A DNA stretch of 64,000 nucleotides from Rebecca billardiae RCC1528 (taxonomy: Eukaryota > Haptophyta): contig OZ251255.1 in NCBI GenBank assembly GCA_965240325.2, positions 496,001-560,000 on the forward strand, in the 5' to 3' direction. The position numbers and the translations under genes are program-made. This document shows positions 8,430 through 20,994 of this stretch, one piece after another (within the stretch, counting starts at the first letter, position 1; each line of letters begins with the position of its first letter). A model generated the notes under the pieces. It ran no database searches. It was not told where the DNA came from and saw nothing but the letters and a program-made list of their open reading frames with translations.

Positions 8430-11400
8430 ATGCCGGGGGCGTACCTGTCGAACATCCCGTGGCGGCCGGAGCCGTCCGAGCCGGGCGCCGCGCATCCGCG
8501 CGCGCTCGGCGCTCGCCAGCCCACCGCGGACGGGGCGGGCGTCGACGGCGGCGCGGCGGCCACGCCCCTGAACAAGCAGCAGTGGGTCTTCCTGTACCAG
8601 GCGTTCGGCGCGGCGTCGACGGGCGGGCCCGACGGCGAGCGCCTCGCCACGGGCCGCGCCACGCTCGACGAGTTCATCCGGCTGCGCCGCGGCGACTCGG
8701 CGAGCGCGCGCGCCGTCGAGCCGCTGCCGCTCGGCGTGCGCACGTGGCTTGCGCGCAAGCGCAAGCCGCCGGGGATGAGCTGGGCGGCGCTCTCGGAGCG
8801 GGTGGGCGCGCTCGCGCCGGACGCGCCGAGCGACGCCGCCTCGCTCGCCTCCGACGCCGCGTCCGACGCCGCCTCGCGCGCGGGCGGGCTCGAGCCGCGC
8901 GCGCTCGGCGGCGCCGGCTCGGCCGCGGCCGCGGGCGGCGCGCCGCCGCTGCCGCAGGGCACGGCGGTGCGCCTGTTCTCGCCGCCCGCGGCGGTGCGCG
9001 GCTCGGCGTCCGCGCGCTCGGGTGGCGCGAGTGGCATCGGGCTGCTCGGCGGCGACGTGGGCGCGAGCGTCGCCGCGCCAGGGGCGATGCTCCCAGGCAG
9101 CTCGGAGGAGGCGCCTGATTGGTCGGGCGATGAGTGGCGGGGTCCGGTGAGTCCGGGCGGCTGGGTGCTGCTGTGCTTCCGGCTGGGCGCGCAGCACCTG
9201 CCGCCGGTGATCGTCTCCGCCCAGCCCACCGTGCACGGCCGCCCCGTCTGCCAGCTCTACGTCCGCCGAGACTCGAAGCCGAGCGCGCAGCACTTCACGT
9301 GCCGCGCGCTCTCCGGTTCTGAGACCAACGCGGTCGTGCTGCACGCGCCCCAGCCGCACGAGCTGGGCGGCGGCGGCGGCGGCGGCGGCGGCGCGGACGC
9401 GGGCGCGGGCGGCGCGAGGCCGCCGAGCCGCGCCACACCCGCGCCGCACGACGAGAGCGCCGCCGCGTTCGCGGCGGCCGAGGCGGAGGCGGCCGCGGGC
9501 GCGTCTGCCACTGAGGGGACCTTGGCAGATCTCGTGCCGATCTCGGCGGCGCAGCACGCGGCGGCGCGGCCGGGGCTGCACTGGGTGGCGCTCACGCTGC
9601 CGCGCGGCGCGCGCGAGGCGGCGCACGTCCGGCTGCGCGTCACGGCGCTCGGCGAGCCCACGATCGCGCGCGCGCCCGTCCCTGAGCTCGGGCTCGCCGA
9701 GTACGACGGCTGGTGCGCGCGAGATCGCGCGAGATCGCGCGAGATCGCGCGCGAGATTGCGGGCGAGATCGCGCGCGAGATGGCGGGCGAGATCGCGCGC
9801 GAGATGGCGGGCGGGATCGCGCGCGCGCGCAGCGGTGGCGCTCACGCCCGCCTCGGCTGCACACACCGCCCCGCGCGTGCGCACTCGCCCCTCGGCGCCC
9901 GCGCGCGCCCGGCGCACCGTCGGCGCACGCGCGCCCCCCGCGCGCAGGTGGCATCTCGGCCTCCCGTGCGGGACTGGGCGCAGCGTCGCGCTCAAGACAG
10001 GGGACGTGTACACGGGTGAGTGGTGGTACGGCCGTCCGCACGGGGAGGGCACGCTCGCGTACGCGGACGGGAAGGGGCAGCTGCGCGGCGAGTGGCGCGG
10101 CGGTCTGCCGCTGCGCGCCCACGGGCTGCACCGCGGTGCGGACGCGCGCGGCGGCGACTACGAGCACGTGGGTACGATTGAGAACGGGCAGAGGGAGGGC
10201 GCGGGCACCACCACGTGGAGCTCCGGCGAGTGGGCCTCCGGGCTGTGGCGGCTCGACGCGCTCGTCGAGGGGCGCGCGCGGCTGCGCTCGCGGCAGACGG
10301 CAGACGTCTACGAGGGAGGTGTCGCGCCGCTCCCCGCCGCAAAGGGCGCGCGCGACGGCGTGTTCTTCAGCGCGCTCGGCCTGATGCCCGCTGGGCGCGG
10401 CGCGCTCTCGGGCCCGGGGCACGCGTACGCGGAGCACGCGCCGCTGGCCGCGCAGCTCTCGGCGGCGCACCGCGCCGGCCGGCCGCCGCGACTGCAGCCC
10501 GAGTCCGGTGGCGCGGGGCCGGGCGGCGCGGACGGCGCGCGGCGCGTCGCCACCTTCTCTCAGATCTCCGCCGCCTCGCTGCGCAACCGCGACGCGCGCG
10601 GCCGCTCCGACCCGTTCGTGCGGCTGGTCGCGCTGCCGAGCGGACACTTCGCGGAGACCTCGCGCAAGGACAACACGCTCTCGCCCGCGTGGGAGGAGCC
10701 TCTGGAGCTGCCTCTCGGCCCCGCGGACCGGAGCGTGCGCGTCGAGGTCTGGGATTGGGACCGCTCCGGAGCGGAGTCGCTCGGGCACGCGCTGCTGCGG
10801 CTGGGGGACGGCGGCGGCGCGGGCGCGGGCGGCGGCGCGCGCGCGGCCACGAGGCCCGGCGGCGGTGGCGGCGGCGGCGCTCGGGCCGGCGCCGAGCCCG
10901 CCGCAGACGCCGCCGCCTCCGCCGCGGCGGCGGCGGGCGCCACCGCCGAGCTGGCGCTCGAGGGCTCGGATGCGGAGGTGATCCGAGGGTCCTCCGTCGT
11001 GCGGCTCCGCTTTGCGCTGAGCGGCCCGCCGGCGGAGGCGGGCGCGCGGCTGCTGCGCGGCGGCGCCGCCGACGAGGCGGAGGGCGAGGCGGGCGGCGGC
11101 TCGATGGTCCTCGTCGTCTCCGAGCTCGCGGCCGCGCACCTCAAGAACCGCGACGCGCGCGGCAAGAGCGATCCTTACGTGCGGTTGGTGGCGCACCCGA
11201 GCGGGCTCTCGGCGCAGAGCGCAGCGTTGCCGAATACGCTGCACCCGCGCTGGCCGGCGCCGCTCGAGCTCGCGCTCGCGCCCGCGGACGACCTGGTGAC
11301 GGTGCAGGTCTGGGACTATGACACGGTGGGAGAGGATGATGCGCTCGGCTCCGCGCCGCTGCGGCTTCCGCCGGGGCAGCGCTCGGGGCGCGCGCAGCTC

Positions 11401-13196
11401 GGGCTGCACGGCACCGATGCGGAAGTGCATGCGAACAAGTCCGCCATCTCGTTCCTGTGGGAGCTGCGCCGCCGCGCGGCGGGCGAGCTCGGCGGCGCGC
11501 AGGCGATCCCGAGGCGCGGCTCGGTGGCCAAGCCCTTCGACGCGAGCGAGGCAGCTGTCGGGCACGGGGCGCCGGTGGCCTCTGCGGCGGGCGCGCCCGC
11601 CGCGCGCGAGGGCGCGGGCGCGCCGCCGCCGCCCGCCGCCGCGGCACCGGCGGAGGCGACGGGCGGCGGCGGCGGCGCAGAGGGCGCGCCCGCCGCCGCC
11701 GCCGCCGCCGACGCGCCCGCCGACCCGACCGTCCTCCGCCTCTCAAACGTCGCCGCTTCCGGACTGCTCGCGCGAGACCCGTTCGGTCCGGATGTAAATC
11801 CGTATGCCGTGTTCACGGCGGTGCGCGCGGACGGCAGCCTGGGCGCGAGCGTGCGCACCGGCGCGGCGCGCAACTCGCTCAACCCCGTGTTCCGCGCGGA
11901 CCTGCTCGAGCTGCCGCTCGGCGGCGCGAGCGAAGTGCGCGCGGAGGTATGGCACGACATCGAGTGGCGACCGCCGCTCAAGCTGCCGGCGCGCGAGCGC
12001 CTCGGCGTCGCGACGCTGCGGCTGGGCGCCGCGCGCGCCGCCGCGGCCGCGGGCGCGGCCTCCACGCGCGACTCGAGCCGGCTGCCGCTGGGCGGCGCGC
12101 GCGGCGAGGTGGGGCCCGCGAGCGCCATCGAGTTCGAGTGGAGCGTGCTCACGCCCGCGCGCGCGCTCGCGCTGCCGCCGCGCGCGCCCGGCGCGGCGCG
12201 CGCCGGCGCGGCCGCGCTCGGCGAGGCGAGCGAGCGGTTCGTGCTGCTGACGGGGCTGCAGTGGCGCGGCGGCCGCGCGCTCGGCGAGGCGCTGGGCGGC
12301 GGCGGCGGCGGCGGCGGCGGCGCGGGTGGTGGTGGCGGAGGCACGCCCTCGTCCGCGCACGCGCCACAGCCCTCCGCGCGCGCGGGCGGCGGAGGCACAC
12401 TCTCGTCCGCGCACGCGCCGCAGCCCTACTTGATGGTGAGCGCGCTCGAGGGGGCGGAGGCGGGCGCGGTGCGGGGCGGCGCAAGGCTGGTGCGTGCGGA
12501 GCTGCACGAGCTGCGCCGAGCCGCCGGCGCGCCCTCGAGCGGCGCTGGCGCTCGCGCCAGCGGCGGGGCACGCGGCGACGGCGGCGCCACCGCCGCCACC
12601 GCCGCCACCGCCGCCACCGGCGGCGGCGGCGGCGGCACCGGCAGCGGCTCCCTCGTTGCGCACTTCCACCCGTGCGTGTGCGTGCTGCCCCCGCGCGACC
12701 CGTCCGCGCGGCCCGCGCTCGGCCCGGACGGGCGGCCGCTCCCGGACTGCCTCCGCGTCGAGGCGTGGGTGCTAGACGGCCTGGGCGCCGCGCGGCTCGC
12801 GGCGAGCGCTACTCTGGAGTTGCAGGCGGCGGCGGGCGCGACGGCGCTGCGGCTGCGGCGGGAGCCGGCGGGCGCGGCGGCGGGCGGCGCGCAGGGGGCG
12901 GGCGAGATTGGGGAGATCGCGCTGCAGTGGGCCGTGCACGACGAGGCCGCCGAGGCCGCGGCGCAGGCGGCGGCCGACGCCGCCGCAGCCGACGCCAGCG
13001 GCGGCGGCGGCGGCGGCGGCGCGGGCGCGGCGGCGGGAGGCGAGGGCAGTCGTGGCGCGGGCGCGGCGGCGGGCGGCGGCGGGCGCGTCATCCTGGTGCG
13101 CTCGCTCGCGTGCTCCAACCTGCGCAACCGCGACGCGAAGGGGCTCTCCGACCCGTACGTCATCTTCCGCGCCGGCGGCGCCGCCGACAGCGCCGC

Positions 13197-13232
<36 letters not shown>

Positions 13233-16200
13233 GCGGCGCGGCTCGGCGGGCGGCGGCGGCGGCGGCGGCGTGCGGCTGCTGACGACGTCGCGCGTGGAGA
13301 ACTCGCTCAACCCGTCGTGGGAGGAGGAGGAGTACGTGCTCGCGCTGCCGCCCGGCGCGGACGCGCTCGTGCTCGACGTGCGCGACCACGACGTGAAGGG
13401 GACTCACGACGCGCTCGGCCGAGCGACCGTGCCGCTTGGCGGCGGCACGGAGGGCGGCGGGGAGTTTCTGCTGCAGGGCTCGCCGAAGCAGGTGGTGCCG
13501 GGGCGCTCGGCGGTGCGGCTGCGCTGGTGCGACGCGCCGCCGGGGCACCCCGCCGCCGCCGCCGCGCGGCCGGGCGTGGGCGGCGGCCGGCGCGTCGTGC
13601 TCACCGCCCTCGCGTGCCAGGCGCTCAAGAACCGCGACCGGCGCGGCCAGTCCGACCCGTTCGTCAGAGTCCGGGCGAAGAGCGCCAAGGGTCCGGTGCT
13701 GCTGCAGACGAGCGCGCAGCAGAACACGCTCGAGCCGGTGTGGAGCGAGCGGCTCGTGCTCCCGCTCCCGCCCGCGCCGGAGGGCGGCGCAGCGCACCCG
13801 TCCACGCTCCTCTGGGTCGAGGTCTGGGACCATGACCGAAACGGTGACGAGCCGCTGGGGCACTGCACGGTGCTGCTGCCGGCGGCTGAGGATCGGGGTG
13901 GCGGCACGTTCAAGCTCGAGGGCGGGCCGGCGGAGGTGCACGCCGAGTCGTCGCTCACGCTGCGCTGGGTGGACGAGCGCCTCGCGCCGCCGCCGCCGCC
14001 CGACCCCTCCGTCCCCGCCGCCGCGCGCCGGCCGCAGGGCCGGCTTCTGGTCTTCTCCGCGCTCTCGTGCGCCGGCCTTCGGAACGCAGACAAGCGCGGC
14101 AAGAGCGACCCCTTCGTGCGCGCGGTGGCGCCGAGCGGCGCGGCGGCGCAGACGAGCACGCTGCCCAACACGCTCGAGCCCAAGTGGGCCGGCGGGCGCG
14201 TGCTCGAGCTCCCGCTCGCCGACGCCGACGCGAAAGTCCGGCTGGAGGTGCTCGACCAGGACGAGAAGGGCGCCGACCGGCTCGGCCACTGCGAGCTCGT
14301 GCTCGGCGGCGGCGCGGAGCGGGGCAAGCTGCGCGCGGTGCGGCTGCGCGGGCGGCCGGGCGAGGTGGCGCGCGGCTCGACCCTCTCCGGCACGTGGGCG
14401 ATCGAGGACCACCGCCGCGGCGGCGGCGGCGCGCTCGGCGACGGCGCGCCGCCGCGGCCGCGCGTCGTTTTCTCCGAGCTCTTCTGCACGTCTCTGAAGA
14501 ACCGCGACGCGAAGGGGCTCTCCGACCCGTACGTGGTGTTCCGCTGCGGCGACGTCTCCGGCGAGTCGCCGCGCAAGGACAACACGCTCAACCCCGAGTG
14601 GCCCGGCGACGTCGTGTCGTTCGAGCTGCCCGTCGAGCCCACCATCGCCACCATCCTCGCGGAGGTGTACGACTGGGACAAGTCCGGGAGCGAGCTGCTC
14701 GGCCGGACCGAGTTCGAGCTGAGCACCGTCGGGCTGCGCGGCCGGCGCACGTTCGCGCTGCAGGGCAGCGCGGCGGAGGTCGAGGCGGACTCGGCGCTCA
14801 CCGTCTCGTGGCGCGTCGTGCTGCCCGGCGAGGACGCGACGCCGCCGCCGCCGCCGCCGGGCACCAAGCTCCTCCGCGTCAAGGCCCTCGCCGCCACCGC
14901 GCTCAAGAACCGCGACAAGAAGGGCGCGTCCGACCCGTTCGTCCGGATCGTCGCGCTGCCGAGCGGCGCCGCCGCCGAGACCGCGCGCAAGGACAACACG
15001 CTCAACCCGTCGTGGGACGAGCTGCCCAGCGTGCAGCTCGGTGCGTGCGCGCGCGCGCGCACACGCGCGTTGCCGCGCGCGGCTGGGTGGCGCGCGCGCG
15101 CGCGCGCGCATGCGCGCGCGCATGCGCATGCGCCGACTCGCATCCCACCCCTACGCTGCCCGCCGCGCGCGCGCGCGCAGCGCCGAGCGACAACGCGGTG
15201 CGCCTCGAGGTGTGGGACTGGGACAAGGACGGCAACGACTCGCTCGGCCACGCCGAGGTCCGGCTCGAGGGCAGCGGCGGCCATGGGCAGTACCCGCTCG
15301 TCGGCAACGGCTCCGAGGTGGGTAAAGATTCGTCAGTCACGTTCGCGTGGGAGCTGGCGGCGCTGAACACGGGGCGGCGCGTGCGCGTGACGCGGATCGC
15401 GTGCGCCAACCTCAAGAACCGCGACGTCCCCGGGCTGTACGGCCGCGGCAAGTCCGACCCGTTCGTCCGACTGATCGCGCCGTCAGGCGCGCAGGTGGAG
15501 ACGCGCCGGCAGGAGAACACGCTCTCGCCGACCTGGGACGAGACCCACGAGCTCCCGCTCGGCGCGAGCGACATGTCGGTGCGGGTGGAGGTGTGGGACC
15601 ACGACGCGCACGGCGGGAACGACTCGCTCGGCCACGCGCGCCTCGAGCTCGTCGGGCGGCGCGGCACCGTCGCCACCAAGCTGCTAGGCGGCGCGCAGGA
15701 GGTGCGGCGGGAGTCTGTGATCGCTCTGGACTGGGAGATGGTGGCGGAGGCGGGCTCGGCGGGCGCGCTCGAGCTCGCGGGGCCGAACGTGCTGGCGGGC
15801 GAGTGGCGCGGCGGCGCGCCGTGGGCCGTCCCCGACGGCGGCTGGTGCACGCACCCCCGGCACAACTGGCGCTTCTACGGCTCGTGGCAAGGCGGGCTGC
15901 GCGCGGGCCGAGGCGTGTGCGTCTACCCCGACGGCTCGGTGTTCGTCGGCGAGTGGCGCGCGGGCCAGTGGCACGGGGAGGGCTCGCTGCGGGTGCGCGA
16001 GGGCGACGCGGTGCTCACGGGCTCGTTCCACGGGCGCCTCGACCACGCCGTCGCAGACGTGCGCATCGCGCCCTCGGGCGACCGGTACGCGGGCGAGCTG
16101 GTTCAAGGACGCAGGCACGGCACCGGACGCTGCATCTTCCGGACCGCGGACGACGACGACGGCGGCGGCAAGGGCGGCGGCGGCACGGGCGGCGGCGGCG

Positions 16201-17658
16201 GCTCGGGCCTCGGCATGCGCGGCAGCGGAGGCGGCGGGGCGCGGCTCCCCGCGCCGCGAGGCGACGCCACACCGATGGCGGGCGTGCGCTTCGCCGAAGC
16301 GCCCACGGACGACGCGGCGACGCCCGCCGCGGCCGAGCTCAGCAGCGGCGTGATCACGGCGGTGGCGCGCGCGCGCGCGGCCGGCGGCTCGGCGCCGGGC
16401 GGCGGCGGCGGCGCGCTCGTGCCCGCCGGCGTCACGGCCGGCGTCACGGCCGGCGTAACGGCCGGCGTAACGGCCGCGCGCGTGTACTATGAGGGCGAGT
16501 GGCGCGAGGACGTGCCGCACGGCCAGGGCGCGTTCGTCGACGAAACCGCCGGCGTAACGGCCGTGTACATCGGCACGTGGGAGTCGGGCGAGCGGCACGG
16601 CTCCGGGCTGCACGCGGTCGAGGGCGGCGACTCGTACGAGGGCGCGTGGCACCGGGGCGTGCAGCACGGGTGCGCGCGCGCGCGGTGGCGGCGGCGGTAG
16701 CGCTCCGCGCGCCCCGAGGCGTGCGGCGGCGGTGGGCGCGGATGCAGGGCGCGGATGGTCCGGCGTGGGAGGGTGCACGGAGGGCGCGCGCGCGCGCATG
16801 CGCCGCTGACGCGCGCGCGTCGCGCCCCGCCCCGACACACCGCCGGGCACCTCCGCCGCGCCCGCGCCCTCCGCCTCGGCGGCGGCGCAGCTGGGGCAAG
16901 CTCACACAGGCGGACGGCACAGTTCTGGAGGGTCGCTGGGTGCACGGCGAGCTCGACTCGAGCGTGCCGTGCCGCACGCAGCGCGCGTTCGCCGACGGCT
17001 CCCGCTACGCGGGCGACTGGTGGCAAGGCATGCCCAACGGGCGCGGCACGCTGCACCTCCCGAGCGGCGAGCGCTTCGACGGAATCTTCGCCGACGGCCG
17101 TCCTGACGAGTCGCAGCCGTGCACCGTCGCCAGGTGGGTAGATGGTGAGTACTACGTGGGCGAGATGCTTCACGGAAAGTTCCACGGGTTCGGGATCCGG
17201 ACGCAGCAGAACGGGGACCGCTCCGAAGGCACGTGGGCGCAGGGCATGCCCGTCGACTGCGCGGGCGTGCTCTCGGTCGACGGCCAGCGGTACAGCGGTG
17301 GGCGCACGCGCGCGCGCCGCGGGCGCGTCGCGCCGGCGCCGACGCACGCACGCACGCACGCGGGCACCCGACACACGCACACACACACACACACGCGCGC
17401 GCACACACACACACACGTCGCGCCACGCCGCGCCCGCGCCGCCCGGACCGTGCGCCCCCCTGCGCCCCCCTCCCAGGCGTGTGGCGCAACGGCTACCGCG
17501 AGGGCTTCGGCGTGCTCGAGTGGCCGAGCGGCGAGGTGTACAGCGGCCACTGGCGGCACGGGCTGCAGCACGGACACGGCGTGTGCACGTACGCGGACGG
17601 CGAGAGCTTCGAGGGGCTGTGGGAGCGAGGGGTGCCGAGGGGGGCCGTGCGGCCCTGA
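8430..17658 (+). CDS. giant MORN / multi-C2-domain protein (5 exons)
   Basis: Predicted 2817-residue protein. Exons 8430-9712, 9948-15040, 15181-16669, 16891-17297 and 17477-17658 all join in phase. Donors are GTGCG three times, GTGGG once; acceptors are CAG. Start chosen at MPGAYLSNIPW; the frame is open upstream. Residues 1-427 are unrecognised. MORN repeats follow (GDVYTGEWWYGRPHGEGTL, about residues 440-530). About ten C2 domains occupy residues about 625-2285. Nine have the recurring LKNRDxxGKSDPFVR entry, an NTLNPxW middle and an EVWDWDxxGxDxLG calcium-binding loop; one near 12.2-12.8 kb is degenerate. A second block of roughly twelve MORN repeats fills residues 2349-2817 and ends at 17658. 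C2 domains of this kind bind acidic phospholipids in response to calcium, and MORN repeats bind membranes or scaffold complexes, so a calcium-regulated membrane tether is likely. No transmembrane segment is visible. A 12-bp tandem repeat (about 16433-16480) encodes AGVT units between MORN blocks. Confidence 0.87.
17371..17416. repeat. (CA)n / (CG)n microsatellite in the last intron
   Basis: Alternating CA with some CG dinucleotides inside the fourth intron (17298-17476) of the MORN-C2 gene; non-coding. Confidence 0.85.
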
Positions 17659-17837
17659 CGACTCGCAGCGGACCGTCCGCGGGACGCGGATAGGCCGGGA
17701 GTGCGCGCCCGTGCGGGCGTCGTGAGTCGTGAGACGCGCGGGGCGGCCGCGGCCGCGGGAAGAATGCGCGGCTCAGAGAGAGAGATCGAGAGAGAGATCG
17801 AGATGAGCAGATTTCGTATAGTAGAGAGATGACGACG

Positions 17838-17951
<114 letters not shown>

Positions 17952-18085
17952 CGCGGCGCCGGCGTCGCGTCGATCGACGCGCGCATCCATCGTCATCATC
18001 ATCGCTGCTATATATATATCGTAGTCATCAGTCATCGTATATATAGTAGCAGCAGTATATATATATATATATATATGCTTCGCAC

Positions 18086-20551
18086 TTACTGCGGCGGGCG
18101 CGGCGGCGGCGGCGCCGCCGCCCGCTGCTGCGCAGGCGCGGCTGATGCCGGCGGGCTGCTCGTCAACAGCTCTCGCTGGAGGGCCTCGACCCGCTGCCGC
18201 TCGCTCGCGCCGTACGCCTGCGCGTCTCGCAGCGCGCGGCGCGCCTCCTCGTACTCGGCGGAGGCGGCGCGCCACGCGGCCGCGGTGTCTTCGACCGCGG
18301 CCGCCGCGCCGCCCACCGCCGCGCCCACCGGCTGCCGACTCGCCGCTACAGCCGCGAGCGCGCTGCCTGCGCGCGCGCACTCCGCGCCCAGCTGCCGCAG
18401 GCTCTCGGCCACGCGCAGGTCGGAAAGGCGGGTACGCAGCTGCCCGGCCTCCCGCAGCCGAGCGAGCACGTCCGACTGCTCGAAGAGCGCGGGCTGCGCA
18501 CGCGCCGCGGGCGCGGAGCCGAGAGCGGGGCGCGGCGGCGCGCGGCGGCAGCGGCGGCGGCGGAGGGCGCGGCGGCGCGCGGCGGCAGCGGCGGCGGCGG
18601 AGGGCGCGGCGGCGCGCGGCGGCAGCGGCGGCGGCGGAGGGCGCGGCGGCGCGCGGCGGCAGCGGCGGCGGCGGAGGGCGCGGCGCGAGCAAAGGCGGGG
18701 GCGGGCGGTGGCGGCGGCGTCGGCGGCGGCGTCGGCGTCGGCAGCGGCGCGGCAGCACGGGCAGGTGAGGCGCACACGCGGCGCGGCGGCGTTCGCGCGG
18801 CGCGGCGGGCCGCGGCGCGGCGCGCGCGCGCGCGCGCGCGCCGCGCACATTCGGAAGTGACCGCGCCGCCTCCGCCGCGGGGGCTAGCCCTTTGTCGAAC
18901 GCCTCGCGCGCGGCGCGCAGCTCGGCCACGGCCGCGCGCCACGCGTCGAGCTGCTCGGCTGCGCAGCCCTGCGCCGCCGCGCACGCGTCAGCCGCGGACG
19001 CCGCGCCCGCCTGCGCGCCGCCGACACGTTCTAGGCTGCCACGCAGCGCGGCCGCGGCGCGCTCGGTTGCCTCGGCCGCTGGCGAGAGTCCGGACAAGTC
19101 CGGGAGCAGCCGGGCGTACGCGCGGACGAAGCCGGACTCGAACGCGCCGACGTCGCGCAGCCGCGCCGCGCTCTCCTCCGCGCGCGCGTACCTGCGCGCG
19201 GCAGGTCGCGACGGCCCGCAGGCGCCAGCGCGGCGGCCGTTGGGCGCAGCGGCGAGCGTGCATGCGCGCGCCAGCCGTGACGTGGGTAGGATGTGGGTAA
19301 AGTGAGTAGATGGGGTAATAGGACAGCCGGGGGCGGCGTGTGGAGCGGTGCGGCGCAGGCGCGAGTCCAGCGCGGCGGGAGGGGCGCGCGGGGGGGGGCG
19401 GGCGGGCGGGGCCGCGGTCAAGACGTGCACACGCCCTGCCATGCCGCCAGCTCGGCAGCGGCTGCCGTGCCGCGGCGGCGCGCGCGGCCGCGGCGGCGCG
19501 CGCGGCCGCGCGGCGCGCGCGGCGCGCGGCGCGGCTGCGGCGAGGCGCGCACGCTGTGGCTGCGCCGATCGCGCTTCTCGCGCCGCGCCCCGCCTCGTCC
19601 GCCTCGGCGTACCGCCGCGCCGTCTCCGCCGCGAGCCGCGCCTTCTCCGCCGCGAGCCGCTCCGCCGCCGCGCCGCCCGCGTTCTCCAGAGCTGCGCCTA
19701 GCTTGGCGGCGGCGGCGAGCGCGGCGCGCGCCTCCGCGAGCGCGGCCAGGGCGGCCCGTTGCTCTGCCTGCGCGCGGCGGCAGCTGCCCGCCGCCGCGGC
19801 CGCGGCCACCTCCGCGCGCCGCCGCGCGCCGTTCGCCCGGCGGAGCACCGCGTCGGCGCCCTCGAACTTCTGCGCGGCGGTCGGCGCGCGGAGCGCCTCC
19901 GCCGCCGTGCGCGCGACCCAGCGGCCGCCGGGGCCAAGGGCAAGCAGAGCGGTGGCGGACGCGCCCAGCGCCGCGCGGCGCGCGAGCGGGCGGTGGAGGG
20001 CGGAGCCCGCGGGCGGGGGGTCCACCGGCGGCCTGGCCACGCCGGCGCCAGCCCCGGCCGCCCCGGCCGCACCGGCCGCGCTGCCGCCCGGCGGCACCTC
20101 TCGCGACACCGGCGGCGGTACCGGCGCCACCGGCGGCGGCGCCGCCGAGCCCGCCGCCGTCGGCACGCCAGTCTGAACAATCTCGGGATCGACCGAGATC
20201 GCGATCTCGGGCTCGGCGGAGATTGCAATCTCGGCGGCGGCGGCCTGCGCGGCAGCGGCCGAGCCGGGATCGCCACGCAGCTCGGCGCGCAGCTGCGCCG
20301 CCGTCGCGTCGTCCGCGCCGGTGCGCGCCGGCGCGCCGCCCGCCACGGCGGCGCGCGGCGCGTCGGCGGCCGCGGCGGCGCGCGGCGCGTCGAGGGCGGC
20401 GGCCGCGGCCACCGGCTGGCTACCGGCCGGGCCGGCCGGCGCGCGCTCGGTCTGGTCGGTTGGACGGATGGCCTGCGAGACCTTGCGCAGCCCGACGATC
20501 GGCAGCGCGGCCGCGGTGACCAGCGCGTCCAGCGCGACCGGCGTGCTCGGC

Positions 20552-20582
<31 letters not shown>

Positions 20583-20994
20583 GCGGCGGCTGCAGCGCAT
20601 CGGCCACGAAATCGAGAATTAAATTCAATTGGGACGAGGCGGCGGTGGTGGCGGCGGCTGACGACGAGGGCGGAGGCGGTGCGGGGCGCTGGGACGTGCG
20701 GCGCGGGGCGGGGCGGCGTGGCGGCGGCTCACGTGGCGCGAGCGGCCCGAGCGCCAGCCAGCCGCCCAGGCCGCCCGGACTCTGCCTCTCCACCTCGCGA
20801 GACTTGCGCGCGCGGAGTGTCGGCGGGCGCCGCCGCTCAGGTGGCGGAGGCGGCGGCGCGGCCGGCTTGCGGCGTGACGCGGGCGAGCGGGCCGGGATGA
20901 AGGGCTTGAACGGCGAGGCCTTGGGGCTCGGCGCGGCGAGGGCGGGCTGCGCCGCGAGCAGCGCAGCGAGCACGGCGAGCACAGGCGGGCGCAT
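18086..20994 (-). CDS. Ala/Pro-rich coiled-coil protein with an N-terminal targeting sequence (3 exons)
   Basis: Predicted 730 residues from exons 20994-19553, 19191-18849 and 18493-18086, joined in phase (donors GTGCGC, acceptors GCAG). The N-terminus MRPPVLAVLAALLAAQPALA is a clear signal peptide. It is followed by a basic, Ser/Pro-rich, acid-free stretch (APSPKASPFKPFIPARSPAS) that would suit a bipartite complex-plastid presequence. Proline-rich linkers follow, and near residue 330 a segment RRAALGASATALLAL resembles a twin-arginine lumen signal. The rest is Ala-rich helix with heptad character (residues about 370-470 and most of exons 2-3), for example AERLAAEKARLAAETARRYA. No family recognised. 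The TAA at 18086 overlaps a GTAAGT sequence, so a further exon cannot be excluded. Plastid location is inference. Confidence 0.6.
18530..18685. repeat. intronic GC-rich tandem repeat, period about 37 bp
   Basis: About four copies of a GGAGGGCGCGGCGGCGCGC-type unit inside the second intron (18494-18848) of the minus-strand coiled-coil gene. Non-coding; it explains several long Arg/Ala-rich shadow reading frames here. Confidence 0.8.

Noticed and set aside
9757-9947. In-frame continuation of the MORN-C2 coding frame (REIAREIAGEIA)
   Set aside because: Simple GAGATCGCGC repeat lying in an intron with matching donor and acceptor; splicing restores the MORN frame.
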